Shown piece after piece: positions 17,201-26,053 of a stretch of DNA of 64,000 bases. The position numbers and the translations under genes were made by a program. Each line of letters opens with the position of its first letter. Positions within the stretch are counted from its first letter, which is position 1. Origin of the DNA: Candidatus Aminicenantota bacterium (GTDB lineage: Bacteria; Acidobacteriota; Aminicenantia; Aminicenantales; Saccharicenantaceae). The stretch spans positions 1-64,000 of the forward strand of contig JAGNLW010000005.1 in assembly GCA_017999365.1 (NCBI GenBank), given 5' to 3'. The notes under the pieces are model-generated. The model saw nothing but the letters and a program-made list of their open reading frames with translations. It did not search any database and had not been told where the DNA came from.

Positions 17201-17701
17201 GTGGTCTATGTCCTGGGTCTCGGCGGCAATCTGGGGCGCCGGGCCGCGAACCTGGCCCGGGCCCGCCGCCTGCTCGAAAAGGGCGGGGTCGCCGTGGTCC
17301 GGGCCTCGCCCGTCTACGAGACCGAGCCGGTCGGCTTCGCCGGCCAGTCCGCGTTCCTGAACCAGGTCCTCGAGGTCCGTTCGGAGCTCGATCCGCCGGC
17401 CCTGCTGCGCCTGGCCAAGTCCGTCGAGACCGCCCTCAAGCGGACGCCGGCCGTTACCAACGGGCCGCGGACGATCGACATCGACATCCTCCTCGCGGGC
17501 GACCATGTCGAGGCGGGCCCGGACCTCGTCGTGCCGCATCCCCGTATGCACCTGCGGAACTTCGTCCTCGTCCCGCTCGACGATATCGCCCCGGACCTCC
17601 GGCACCCGGTCCTGGGCCGGACCGTCCGCGAGCTGAAAGAGGCCTGTCCGGACAGGTCCCGGGTCGAGCGGTTCGCCGGCCGGCGGCGCCGGCGACCGTG
17701 A
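17201..17701 (+). CDS. folK: Hydroxymethyl-dihydropterin pyrophosphokinase FolK
   Basis: FolK transfers pyrophosphate from ATP to 6-hydroxymethyl-dihydropterin in folate synthesis. The 166-residue protein shows GLGGNLGRRAANLARA, SPVYETEPVGF, FLNQVLEV, GPRTIDIDILL and PHPRMHLRNFVLVPL, the standard HPPK blocks. The GTG at 17201, six bases after AGGAGG, fits the family start better than the ATG at 17180. The first block has GLGGNLG where ALGSNLG is usual. Confidence 0.9.
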   Translation: MVYVLGLGGNLGRRAANLARARRLLEKGGVAVVRASPVYETEPVGFAGQSAFLNQVLEVRSELDPPALLRLAKSVETALKRTPAVTNGPRTIDIDILLAGDHVEAGPDLVVPHPRMHLRNFVLVPLDDIAPDLRHPVLGRTVRELKEACPDRSRVERFAGRRRRRP

Positions 17702-17766
17702 ACGCGGCGGCGGGGGGGGGGAAGAAATTTCCCGGTCGGAACGTCTATACGACCTGGAGGAAACAT

Positions 17767-19968
17767 ATGCGTAACCGAGCTCTCCTGTCGTCGGTCCTCG
17801 TTTTTTGCGCCGCGGTTCTCGCCCAGGCCGCCGAGGTCCGGGGCCGGGTCGTCAGCGCGGGCCAGAATCCCGTGGCCGATGCGGTCGTCCTCCACCGTCC
17901 GAGCGGCCTCAAGACCGTGACGGACGCCGAGGGCCTGTTCGTCCTCGACCTCCCCGACGCCGAGCGATATGTCCTCGAGGTCGTCCACCCCGATTTCTAC
18001 GAGCGGGAGTTCTCCGTCGGCCGCCGCCGCTCGGGGCAGACCCCCGTCCTGGTCATGACTCCTCTCATCAAGCAGAGCGAAGAGGTCGTCGTCACGGCCC
18101 TGCGATACCCGGAAAGCTCCATCGACGTCCCGGCCGCCAGCACGGTCGTGGCCGGGGAGACCCTGGCCGAGAAGCTCGTCCCGAACATCAACGACGCCCT
18201 GCAGGACGTGCCGGGCGTCGGGGCCCTGGGATCGGCCGGGTTCTCCCTGGTCCCGAGCGTCCGCGGCCTGGCCCGCCGCCGCGTCCTCTACCTCATCGAC
18301 GGCGCCCGGCTCGAGAGCGACCGGCGCACCGGCCCCAACGCCTCCTTCGTCAGTCCCGAGGACATCGACCGGATCGAGGTCCTGCGGAGCGCTTCGCCGG
18401 TCTTCTACGGCTCGGACGCCATCGGCGGGGTCATCCACCTCCTGACCCGCGCCCCTCGCTTCGACGGCGGATTCCACGGCCGCCTCCAGACCGGCTACGC
18501 CACGGCCAACGGGGAGAAGCGCGTCGGCCTGGGCCTCGAGGGATCGTCCGGGACCTGGGCCTACTCCCTGTCGTTCCGGTACGCCGATGCCGGTTTGTAC
18601 CGGGCGCCCGGGGGGGCCAAGGTCCTCCAGTCCCAGTACGAGCAGGGCAGCCTCCTGGCCAAGGCCGCCTATCGGACGGACAAGCGGGAGATCGATCTCG
18701 GGTTCCTGGCGGCCCGGGGCACGGACATCGGCAAGCCCAGCGCCACCGCGGCCACGAAGCCGACCTGGTACCCCCGCGAGAGCCAGAACCTCGTCCAGGT
18801 CCACTGGAAGGAGAAGAACGTCGGCCGCGACGGGGAGCTCCTCTTCCACGCCTTCGTCAATCCGAACTTCCTGGAGACCCTGACGGACACATACGGCGAC
18901 GGGCTCCTGACCAAGGAGTCGTACGCCAAGACCGACAGCACGGAATACGGCGCCCAGCTCTCCTATTCCAAGCGGATCGCGCCCCGGTTCCGGCTGGAGG
19001 GCGGCGTCGATTATTTCGGACGGGCCGGCGCCGACGCCGTCAACACCTACACGTCGTACGACGGGACGGGGGCCGTGACCGAGATCGCCGACGAGCTCTC
19101 CTACGCCGGCGGGAGCCGCCGCGACCTCGGCGTCTTCGTCTCGGCGGACTACGCCGGCGTCGACCGCCTGGACATCCTCGGCGGCGTCCGCTACGACGTC
19201 CTGCGCCTGAAGGCCACGCCCCTCGGCGAGAGCGGCCCGGTCCGCAAGTCCGAGGACCAGCCGACCGGCTTCCTGGCCGTGTCCTACAAGCTCGCGGACG
19301 AGCTGACGGCCTTCGTCAACGTCGCCCGGGCCTACCGCCTGCCCAGCATCAACGAGCTTTACTACACGGGCATCAGCGGCCGGGGCTTCATCGTCGGGCA
19401 GCCGGGCCTGCGGCCGGAGTCGAGCTTCAATATCGACGGTGGCCTGAAGCTCCTCGGCCGGCGCTTCTATCTCGGCCTGTACGGCTTCCGCACGCTCATC
19501 GACGACATGATCGAGCGCTACCGCCTCGATCCTTCGACATACACCTACGGGAACATCGAGCGGGGCCTCCTCAGCGGGGTGGAACTCGAGGCCGAGACCT
19601 TCCTGGCCGACGGTTGGAAGGTCTTCGGCAACGCCGCGGCCATCCGCGGCCGCAGCCTGGCCACGGGAGACCCTCTCAACGACGTCCCGTCCTTCCGCTT
19701 CCACGCCGGGACGCGGTACTGGAAGGGGAGGCTCTCGGCCGAGGTCAATGCGACCTTCGCCCTGGCCAAGGACGATCCGGGCCCGGCCGAGATCGCCGTG
19801 GCCTCCTCGGAGCTGGTCAACCTCAAGGCCAGCTACCTCTGGCGGGGCTTGACCGTCCACGCCACGCTGGCCAACGTCTTCAACGCCGTCTACATCGCCC
19901 GGGCCGATTCCGACGCTCAGATCGAGCCGGGAAGGAATTTCCGGGTCGGCTTCTCCTACGCGTTCTAG
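17767..19968 (+). CDS. TonB-dependent outer-membrane receptor
   Basis: This 733-residue protein has a signal peptide (cleavage near LAQA-AEV), an N-terminal carboxypeptidase-regulatory-like beta domain (about residues 22-100), a TonB-box-like segment (EEVVVTALRYPESS), a plug domain (NDALQDVPGVGALG, SVRGLARRRVLYLIDGARL, IEVLRSASPVFYGSDAIGG) and a 22-strand barrel ending RVGFSYAF. It imports a scarce ligand with energy from TonB. The ligand is not readable; no neighbouring transporter gives it away. GGAGGAAACAT precedes the ATG. Confidence 0.88.
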   Translation: MRNRALLSSVLVFCAAVLAQAAEVRGRVVSAGQNPVADAVVLHRPSGLKTVTDAEGLFVLDLPDAERYVLEVVHPDFYEREFSVGRRRSGQTPVLVMTPLIKQSEEVVVTALRYPESSIDVPAASTVVAGETLAEKLVPNINDALQDVPGVGALGSAGFSLVPSVRGLARRRVLYLIDGARLESDRRTGPNASFVSPEDIDRIEVLRSASPVFYGSDAIGGVIHLLTRAPRFDGGFHGRLQTGYATANGEKRVGLGLEGSSGTWAYSLSFRYADAGLYRAPGGAKVLQSQYEQGSLLAKAAYRTDKREIDLGFLAARGTDIGKPSATAATKPTWYPRESQNLVQVHWKEKNVGRDGELLFHAFVNPNFLETLTDTYGDGLLTKESYAKTDSTEYGAQLSYSKRIAPRFRLEGGVDYFGRAGADAVNTYTSYDGTGAVTEIADELSYAGGSRRDLGVFVSADYAGVDRLDILGGVRYDVLRLKATPLGESGPVRKSEDQPTGFLAVSYKLADELTAFVNVARAYRLPSINELYYTGISGRGFIVGQPGLRPESSFNIDGGLKLLGRRFYLGLYGFRTLIDDMIERYRLDPSTYTYGNIERGLLSGVELEAETFLADGWKVFGNAAAIRGRSLATGDPLNDVPSFRFHAGTRYWKGRLSAEVNATFALAKDDPGPAEIAVASSELVNLKASYLWRGLTVHATLANVFNAVYIARADSDAQIEPGRNFRVGFSYAF

Positions 19969-19980
19969 AGCGACCTAGAA
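19963..19980. terminator. Palindrome holding both convergent stop codons (TonB receptor / yraN)
   Basis: TTCTAG (19963-19968) and CTAGAA (19975-19980) flank six bases; the arms contain the two TAG stops. No T-run. Confidence 0.4.
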
Positions 19981-20346
19981 GGCGTCGGTGAAGTGATCGA
20001 GGCGGACGTCATCCGGCCCGCGGTAGAGGATGGCCACGACGTCGAAACGGCAGGGGACCTCGCCGGCGGCCCGGAGCAGGAGATAGCCACGGGCCAGGCG
20101 GCGGAGCTGGCGCTGCTTGGCCTGGGTCACGGATTCCTCGGGCCGCCCGTGGGCCTCGTCGGCCCGGGTCTTGACCTCGACGAAGACCAGGGTCCCGCCG
20201 TCCCGGGCCACGATGTCGATCTCCCCGCGCAGGACCTTGAAACCGCGCTCGACGATCTCGTAGCCTTTGCCCCGCAGGTGGTCGCAGGCCAGGTCCTCGC
20301 CGATCCGCCCCAGCTCCCGGGCCGAAAGGTCTCCCGGGAGGATCAT
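19975..20346 (-). CDS. yraN: YraN/UPF0102 endonuclease-like protein
   Basis: This 123-residue protein matches the UPF0102 family: GRIGEDLACDHLRGKGYEIV, RGEIDIVARDGGTLVFVEVKTR (restriction-endonuclease-like D-ExK core) and FDVVAI. Role unresolved, thought to concern DNA. Its ATG overlaps the cysS stop by four bases, so the two are co-translated. Confidence 0.88.
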   Translation of the reverse strand: MILPGDLSARELGRIGEDLACDHLRGKGYEIVERGFKVLRGEIDIVARDGGTLVFVEVKTRADEAHGRPEESVTQAKQRQLRRLARGYLLLRAAGEVPCRFDVVAILYRGPDDVRLDHFTDAF

Positions 20347-21812
20347 GTCCCGCGGCGTTTCTTCCAGCGCACGCCGTCCTTGGTGTCCTCGAGGACGACG
20401 CCGGCGGCCAGGAGTTCGTCGCGGATGCGGTCGGCCAGGGCGAAGTCCCTGGCGGCCCGGGCCTTTTGCCGGGCCTCGACGCGGGCCAGGATATCGCTCT
20501 CGGGGATCTCGCCCTTGATGACGGTCGCCGTTCCGGTCGCCGAGGACGCGCCGACGACCCGGCCCGCCGCCGCGTGGACGGGAGCGGGCTTGATGGCCAG
20601 AACGGCATCCAGCTCCCCGAACAGGCCGTCCACCAGCCCGGCGTCGGCCCGCGCCAAACGACCCTCGACGAGCGGGGGATTGACCCTCTTGACCAGGGTG
20701 AACAGGGCGGCCATGGCCTTGGCGATGTTGAGGTCGTCCTCGAGGGAGGTCACAAATCCCGCCCGGGCCTCGTCGACGAGCCGGGCGATCTCCGGCGTCG
20801 CCGGGCCCTCCCTCGTCGCGCCGGCCAGTTCGCCCAGGAAGGCGCCGAGACGGCGCCTGGCCGTCCCGGCCTGCTCCAGGGCCTCGAAGGTGAAGTTGAG
20901 CATCCTCCGGTAGTGGGTCGAGAGGAGGAGATAGCGCACATCGAGCGGGTCGTAGCCCTTGGCCAGGATGTCGCCCAGCCTGTAGAAATTGCCCTTGGAC
21001 TTGGCCATCTTGGCGCCGTCGACGACCAGGTGGTGGCCGTGGACCCAGTAGTTGACGAACTTGACGCCGTTGGCCGCTTCGGACTGGGCGATCTCGTTCT
21101 CGTGGTGGGGGAAGATGTTGTCGACGCCGCCGCAGTGGATGTCGAAGGTCGGACCGAAGTAGCGGGCGCTCATGGCCGAGCATTCGATGTGCCAGCCCGG
21201 CCGGCCCGGACCGATCTCCGTGTCCCAGGACGGCTCGCCCGCCTTGGGTGCCTTCCACAGGGCGAAGTCGTGGACGCTCTCCTTCTCGTACTCGTCGGCG
21301 TCGCCGCGGGCCCCGGGCCGGCGGTCCTCGAGGCCGATCTTGGACAGGCGCCCGTAGGCCGGGAACCGGTCGATGGCGAAATAGACCGAGCCGTCCTTGC
21401 GGTAGGCGACGCCCTTGTCGAGCAGCGCCCGGATGAGGGCGACCATGCCGGCGATGTTCTCGGGATCGGTGGCCCGCGGGTAGTGGTCGGCCGGCAGGAT
21501 GTTCAGCCGGTCCCTTTCGGCGAAGAAGGCCTCGATGTAGGGTGCGGTGTATTCCGCGAGGCCGACCCCCTTGGCGTTGGCGCCCTTGATGGTCTTGTCG
21601 TCGACGTCCGTGATGTTCATGACGTGGAGGACCCGGTAGCCCCGGTAGAGGAGGAAGCGCTTGAGGAGGTCCTCGAAGACATAGGAGCGCCAGTTGCCGA
21701 TATGGGGGTAGTCGTAGACGGTCGGGCCGCAGGTGTACAGCTTGACCGCGCCGGGCTCGATCGGCACGAAGTCCTCGACCCGGCCGCCGAGGGTGTTGTG
21801 GAGTCGCATCAT
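20343..21812 (-). CDS. cysS: Cysteinyl-tRNA synthetase
   Basis: CysRS charges tRNA-Cys. The 489-residue protein has the zinc/HIGH region (YTCGPTVYDYPHIGN, near residue 27), the other zinc ligands (WHIECSAMS, HCGGVDNIFPHHENE), the KMSKS loop as KMAKSKGN and a DALR helical domain. The length is normal. A Met-Met start is present; the second ATG is equally possible. Confidence 0.95.
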   Translation of the reverse strand: MMRLHNTLGGRVEDFVPIEPGAVKLYTCGPTVYDYPHIGNWRSYVFEDLLKRFLLYRGYRVLHVMNITDVDDKTIKGANAKGVGLAEYTAPYIEAFFAERDRLNILPADHYPRATDPENIAGMVALIRALLDKGVAYRKDGSVYFAIDRFPAYGRLSKIGLEDRRPGARGDADEYEKESVHDFALWKAPKAGEPSWDTEIGPGRPGWHIECSAMSARYFGPTFDIHCGGVDNIFPHHENEIAQSEAANGVKFVNYWVHGHHLVVDGAKMAKSKGNFYRLGDILAKGYDPLDVRYLLLSTHYRRMLNFTFEALEQAGTARRRLGAFLGELAGATREGPATPEIARLVDEARAGFVTSLEDDLNIAKAMAALFTLVKRVNPPLVEGRLARADAGLVDGLFGELDAVLAIKPAPVHAAAGRVVGASSATGTATVIKGEIPESDILARVEARQKARAARDFALADRIRDELLAAGVVLEDTKDGVRWKKRRGT

Positions 21813-21853
21813 CTCCCGCCCATCTTATGGATTCGACGGGCGTCCGTCAACCT

Positions 21854-21879
21854 CCGGGCCCCCCCGCGGGGGGGCCCGG
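21854..21879. repeat. 26-bp perfect GC palindrome between cysS and the lysine-ketoglutarate reductase gene
   Basis: CCGGGCCCCCCCG and its reverse complement meet with no loop. It lies upstream of both divergent genes, 7 bp before a good plus-strand -35. Confidence 0.6.
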
Positions 21880-21885
21880 GCGGGG

Positions 21886-21914
21886 TTGAACGGGCCCCGG
21901 GGTTGTGACATAAT
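21886..21914 (+). promoter_or_regulatory. Sigma-70-like promoter for the saccharopine-pathway operon
   Basis: TTGAAC (21886-21891), 17-bp spacer, CATAAT (21909-21914), 37 bases before the ATG. Confidence 0.55.
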
Positions 21915-21951
21915 GACCTCTAACCATCATCCCTAGAAAGGTCGCGCTCTC

Positions 21952-23265
21952 ATGAATACCATGATCGGCATCCGCAGAGAGGATATCAACCGGTGGGAGA
22001 AGCGGGTCCCCCTCATCCCGTCCCACGCCCGGGAGTTGGCCGACCGCCAGGCCATGGAATTCCGGGTCCAACCGTCCGACATCCGCGTCTTCACCGACGC
22101 CGACTACCGGGCCGCGGGCCTCACCGTGGCCGAGGGCCTGTCGCCCTGCCCCATCGTCCTGGCCCTCAAGGAGATCCCCATCGAGCTCATCGAGCGGGGC
22201 AAGACCTACCTGTTCTTCTCCCACACGGCCAAGGGCCAGCCCCAGAACATGCCCATGCTCAGGCGCTTCCTGGAGCTCGGCTGCACCATCATCGACTACG
22301 AGAAGATGGTCGACGAGAAGGGGAGGCGGGTCCTCTATTTCGGCAACTACGCCGGCCACGCCGGCATGGTCGACACGCTCTGGGCCCTGGGCCGGCGGCT
22401 GGAGGTCGAGGGCACACCCAATCCCTTCACCTCGCTCCGGCCGACCCACACCTACGCCAGCCTGGTCGAGGTCAGGGAGGCCGTGGCCGGTCTGGGCGCG
22501 CGGATCGCCGCCGAGGGCCTGCCCGCGGGGCTCGACCCGCTCGTCGTCGGCTTCTTCGGGTACGGGCACGTTTCGCAGGGCGCCCAGGAGATCTTCGACC
22601 TGCTGCCCGCCGAGACCGTGCCTCCGGCCGGCCTCCGGGAGCTCGTCGGGCGCGGCGGCGGGGACGGCCGGCGCGTCTACAAAACGGTCTTCCACGAGGA
22701 GGACATGGTCCGCCCCGCCGATCCGGCCGGGACCTTCGACCTCCAGGACTACTACGACCATCCCGAGCGCTACCGCCCCGTGACCGAGGGATTCGTCCCC
22801 TTCCTGACGGCCCTGGTCAACGGCATCTACTGGACGCCCAAGTTCCCCAAGTACGTCACCAAGGGCTTCCTGCGGACCCTCTACGGCGGTCCGGCCCGGC
22901 CGCGTCTCCGCGTCGTCGGCGACATCACCTGCGACATCGGCGGCTCGATCGAATGCACGGTCATGCCGACCGACTCGGAGAACCCGGTCTACGTCTACGA
23001 TCCGTTCGCCGACAAGGCGACACTCGGGTTCGAAGGCCGGGGCCCGGCCGTCCTGGCCGTCTACAACCTGCCGGCCGAGCTGCCCTTCGAATCGTCGACC
23101 TACTTCAGCGGCAAGCTCAAGGAGCACATGCCCGCCGTCGCCGCGGCCCGTTTCGACCGGCCGTTCGCCGAGTGCGGCCTGCCCGACGTCCTGCGCCGGG
23201 CGGTCATCGTCTACCGCGGCGAGCTCGCCCCCGATTACGCCTATCTGGCCAAGCACCTCGGCTGA
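21952..23265 (+). CDS. Lysine-ketoglutarate reductase domain protein (saccharopine-forming)
   Basis: This 437-residue protein matches the reductase half of the eukaryotic bifunctional aminoadipate-semialdehyde synthase: IGIRREDINRWEKRVPLIP, YLFFSHTAKGQPQNMPML, DYEKMVDEKGRRVLYFGNYAGHAGM and VGDITCDIGGSIECT. It belongs to the AlaDH/PNT-type fold and should condense lysine with 2-oxoglutarate to saccharopine. Next gene, 25 bp on, is the saccharopine dehydrogenase half. An in-frame ATG at 21961 is an alternative start. Direction (catabolism) is inferred. Confidence 0.85.
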   Translation: MNTMIGIRREDINRWEKRVPLIPSHARELADRQAMEFRVQPSDIRVFTDADYRAAGLTVAEGLSPCPIVLALKEIPIELIERGKTYLFFSHTAKGQPQNMPMLRRFLELGCTIIDYEKMVDEKGRRVLYFGNYAGHAGMVDTLWALGRRLEVEGTPNPFTSLRPTHTYASLVEVREAVAGLGARIAAEGLPAGLDPLVVGFFGYGHVSQGAQEIFDLLPAETVPPAGLRELVGRGGGDGRRVYKTVFHEEDMVRPADPAGTFDLQDYYDHPERYRPVTEGFVPFLTALVNGIYWTPKFPKYVTKGFLRTLYGGPARPRLRVVGDITCDIGGSIECTVMPTDSENPVYVYDPFADKATLGFEGRGPAVLAVYNLPAELPFESSTYFSGKLKEHMPAVAAARFDRPFAECGLPDVLRRAVIVYRGELAPDYAYLAKHLG

Positions 23266-23290
23266 GGCCCCGGTCCAAGGAGGAACGGTC

Positions 23291-24613
23291 ATGCGCAAGG
23301 TCCTCGTTCTCGGGGCCGGGCTGGTGGCCCGGCCGCTCGTCGAATATCTGCTCGGGCTCGAAGGATTCTCGGTCGTCGTCGCCGACGTCGAATTCGCCCG
23401 GGCCGAGAGGCTCGTCGGCGGCCACGCCCGCGGCCGGGCCGAGCGCCTCGACATCGCCGACCGCGGCGCCCTGGCCGAGGCCATCGGCCGGGCCGACCTG
23501 GTCGTCAGCATGGTCCCCTACACGTTCCATCCCGTAGTCGCCGGGCTGGCCATCGACCGCGGCAGGCACGTCGTCACGGCGTCCTACGTCAGTCCGGCCA
23601 TGCGCGCCCTCGACGCCGCGGCCAGGGCCCGGGGCGTCATCCTGTTGAACGAGCTCGGCCTCGACCCGGGCATCGACCACATGGAGGCCATGCGCGTCAT
23701 CCACGAGGTCCACGGCGCGGGCGGCCGCGTCGAGGCCTTCACCTCCTGGTGCGGCGGCCTGCCGGCCCCGGAGTCCAACACCAATCCCTTCGGCTACAAG
23801 TTCTCGTGGAGCCCGCGGGGCGTCCTGCTGGCCTCCAAGAACTCGGCCAAGTACCTCAAGGACGGCGGCGTCGTGACCGTGCCGGCCGAAGACCTCTTCG
23901 CCTCCCCGCAGATCATCCCCATCCCGGGCCTGGGCGAGTTCGAGGGCTACCCCAACCGCGATTCCGTCTCCTACCGGGAGACCTACGGCATCCCGGAGGC
24001 GCGGACCGTCCTGCGGGGCACCCTGCGGTACGCCGGCTGGTGCGAGACCCTGCGCAAGTTGGTCCGCCTGGGCCTGCTCGACGAGACCCCGAAGGACCGC
24101 GACGGGGCGACCTTCGCCGGTCTCGTCCGCGAGCTCGCCGGAGCGGCCCCGGACGCTCCCGTCCGGGCCGCCGTGGCGGCCAAGCTCGAGCTCGCCTCGG
24201 GCTCGGCCGTCCTCGACCGCATGACCTGGCTGGGCCTGTTCGAGGACATCCCTCTGCCGCTGCCTCGCGGCTCGGCCCTCGACAACCTCTCGGCCCTCAT
24301 GGTCGAGAGGCTCGCCTACGGGCCGGAGGAGCGGGACATGATCGTCCTGCAGCACGAGTTCCTGGTCGCGCCCGCGGCCGGGCGCCCCGAACGGATCGTC
24401 TCCACCCTGATCGACTACGGCGTGCCGGGAGGGGATTCCTCGATGTCCCGCACGGTCGGCCTGCCGGCCGCGATCGGCGCCCGTCTCGTCCTCGAGGGCC
24501 GGATCGCCCTGACCGGCGTCCAGGTCCCGGTCGTGCCCGAGATCTACGCCCCCATCCTGGACGAGCTCGGGGCCCGCGGCGTGCGGTTCACGGAGAAGCG
24601 TCAGGTCCTATGA
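23291..24613 (+). CDS. Saccharopine dehydrogenase (glutamate-forming)
   Basis: This 440-residue protein has an N-terminal Rossmann motif (VLGAGLVARPLVEYL), the conserved NELGLDPGIDHMEAM, CGGLPAPESNTNPFGYKFSWSP in part, and GGDSSMSRTVGLPAAIG, as in the dehydrogenase half of the eukaryotic bifunctional enzyme. It should oxidise saccharopine to glutamate and aminoadipate semialdehyde. It is separate from but adjacent to the reductase. AAGGAGG precedes the ATG. Its stop overlaps the next gene. Confidence 0.88.
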   Translation: MRKVLVLGAGLVARPLVEYLLGLEGFSVVVADVEFARAERLVGGHARGRAERLDIADRGALAEAIGRADLVVSMVPYTFHPVVAGLAIDRGRHVVTASYVSPAMRALDAAARARGVILLNELGLDPGIDHMEAMRVIHEVHGAGGRVEAFTSWCGGLPAPESNTNPFGYKFSWSPRGVLLASKNSAKYLKDGGVVTVPAEDLFASPQIIPIPGLGEFEGYPNRDSVSYRETYGIPEARTVLRGTLRYAGWCETLRKLVRLGLLDETPKDRDGATFAGLVRELAGAAPDAPVRAAVAAKLELASGSAVLDRMTWLGLFEDIPLPLPRGSALDNLSALMVERLAYGPEERDMIVLQHEFLVAPAAGRPERIVSTLIDYGVPGGDSSMSRTVGLPAAIGARLVLEGRIALTGVQVPVVPEIYAPILDELGARGVRFTEKRQVL

Positions 24614-25416
24614 AACGGAAGGCGTTCGTCGCGGGGCAGTTCTATCCCGGGAGCGCCGGGAAGCTCCGCGAGGCGATCGCCGGCTTCGCCGTACCCGGCG
24701 CTGAGCGCCGGCGGGCCATCGCGGTCGTCTCGCCCCACGCGGGTTACGTCTATTCCGGCCCCGTGGCCGGGGCGGTCTTCTCGACCACCGCCCTGCCCGC
24801 CGTCTTCGTCGTCCTCGGTCCCGCCCACCGGGAGATCGGGCCTCTCTTCGCCGTGCAGGAGAGAGGAAGCTGGGAGACGCCGCTCGGCGAGACCCCGGTC
24901 GACGAGGGCCTGGCCGGACGGATCCTGGCCGGCTGCCCCGAGGCCCGGGCGGACGAGCGGGCCCACGCCTTCGAGCATTCCCTCGAGGTCCAGCTCCCGT
25001 TCATCCAGTACTTCCGTCCCGACGCCTTCCTCGTCCCCGTCTGCGTCTCCGCCGAGGCGGATTACGTTTCCCTCGAGGCCCTCGGCCGGGCCGTGGCGGG
25101 GGCCGTCCGCGCCGACGGCCGCGAGGCCCTCGTCGTCGCCAGCACCGACATGAGCCACTACGTCAGCCGGCGGACGGCCGAGGCCAAGGACGCGAAGGCC
25201 ATCCGCAAGGTCCTCGACCTCGACCCGCGGGGGCTCTACGACACGGTCCTCGCGGAGCGCATCTCCATGTGCGGCTTCCAGCCCACGGCCGCCGCGCTCG
25301 TCGCGGCCCTGGACCTGGGCGCGACAGGGGCCGAGCTCGTCGGCTACCGGACCTCGGGCGACGCCACGGGGGACTACGACCAGGTCGTGGGCTATGCCGG
25401 CTTGAGGATCTTCTGA
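24610..25416 (+). CDS. MEMO1-family protein (AmmeMemoRadiSam system protein B)
   Basis: This 268-residue protein shows the MEMO fold motifs AGQFYPG, SPHAGYVYSGPVAG, FEHSLEVQLPF, STDMSHY and MCGFQPTAA, including the His and Cys residues of the metal site related to extradiol dioxygenases. Usually grouped with AMMECR1 and radical-SAM genes, which are not adjacent here. It starts inside the saccharopine dehydrogenase stop (ATGA), so co-expression is expected. Biochemical role unknown. Confidence 0.88.
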   Translation: MKRKAFVAGQFYPGSAGKLREAIAGFAVPGAERRRAIAVVSPHAGYVYSGPVAGAVFSTTALPAVFVVLGPAHREIGPLFAVQERGSWETPLGETPVDEGLAGRILAGCPEARADERAHAFEHSLEVQLPFIQYFRPDAFLVPVCVSAEADYVSLEALGRAVAGAVRADGREALVVASTDMSHYVSRRTAEAKDAKAIRKVLDLDPRGLYDTVLAERISMCGFQPTAAALVAALDLGATGAELVGYRTSGDATGDYDQVVGYAGLRIF

Positions 25417-25429
25417 CGGGGCCGCCGCC

Positions 25430-25912
25430 GTGGCGCACCTCGACCGCTACCGCGAATTGGCCGGCCGGCTGGTCTGGTCCGCCGGGGCCAACGCCACGCT
25501 GGCTTATAAGCCCATCCTCGACCGGCATCCCCACATCACCGCGTTCGGGGCCGAGAAGTGGCAGTTCTATCTGACCGTCGCCGGCGTCTACGCCGCCGTC
25601 ATGCGCCTCGTCCAGGAGCGGGTCCTCCACGGGACCGAGCTCGACGAGGTCCTCGAGCTCATCGAGCGGTCGCTCGCCGCCAAGCATCCCGAGGGCCCGG
25701 CCGCCCTCGAGGAATGCCGGACCATGGTCGACGCCAGCTTCGCGGCCTCGGTGAGCGGGGAGGGCGAGGAAGCCGAGTTCGCTTTCTCCGACCGCGTCGG
25801 CGCCTGGATCCTGTTCAAGCTCAACGGCCCCCGGGAGCTCAAGGACGGCCACGCCCTGATCCGCGGTTTGGGCCTGGCCGTGACCGCGGCGTTCGCGGCC
25901 TGGTGGGACTGA
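25430..25912 (+). CDS. Hypothetical protein
   Basis: A 160-residue, acidic, mainly helical protein with no motif I recognise. Segments FGAEKWQFYLTVAGVYAAVMRLV and ECRTMVDASFA look like packed amphipathic helices. The GTG start lies 13 bp after the MEMO gene, with GGGGCC rather than a clear ribosome binding site. Codon composition matches its neighbours, supporting a real gene. Confidence 0.65.
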   Translation: MAHLDRYRELAGRLVWSAGANATLAYKPILDRHPHITAFGAEKWQFYLTVAGVYAAVMRLVQERVLHGTELDEVLELIERSLAAKHPEGPAALEECRTMVDASFAASVSGEGEEAEFAFSDRVGAWILFKLNGPRELKDGHALIRGLGLAVTAAFAAWWD

Positions 25913-26006
25913 GCTGCCGAGGCAAAAGACTGAAAATACAGGGAATACGACGCCATAGGAACCGGCGCCGGGGCCGATTTTCCGGCCTCCGCTAACTTCC
26001 AGTCAT

Positions 26007-26036
26007 TTGACACCCGAGAAGGGTTAATGCTATAAA
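26007..26036 (+). promoter_or_regulatory. Promoter of the hrcA-grpE-dnaK-dnaJ operon
   Basis: TTGACA (26007-26012), 18-bp spacer, TATAAA (26031-26036), 17 bases before the hrcA ATG. A short ACCC-GAGAA-GGGT repeat lies in the spacer, but no CIRCE operator (TTAGCACTC-N9-GAGTGCTAA) is present. Confidence 0.6.
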
Positions 26037-26053
26037 ACCTCCTCAGAGGAAGG

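Noticed and set aside
25913..26053. CIRCE operator before hrcA
   Set aside because: No TTAGCACTC or GAGTGCTAA half-site is present; the short ACCC/GGGT repeat does not match.
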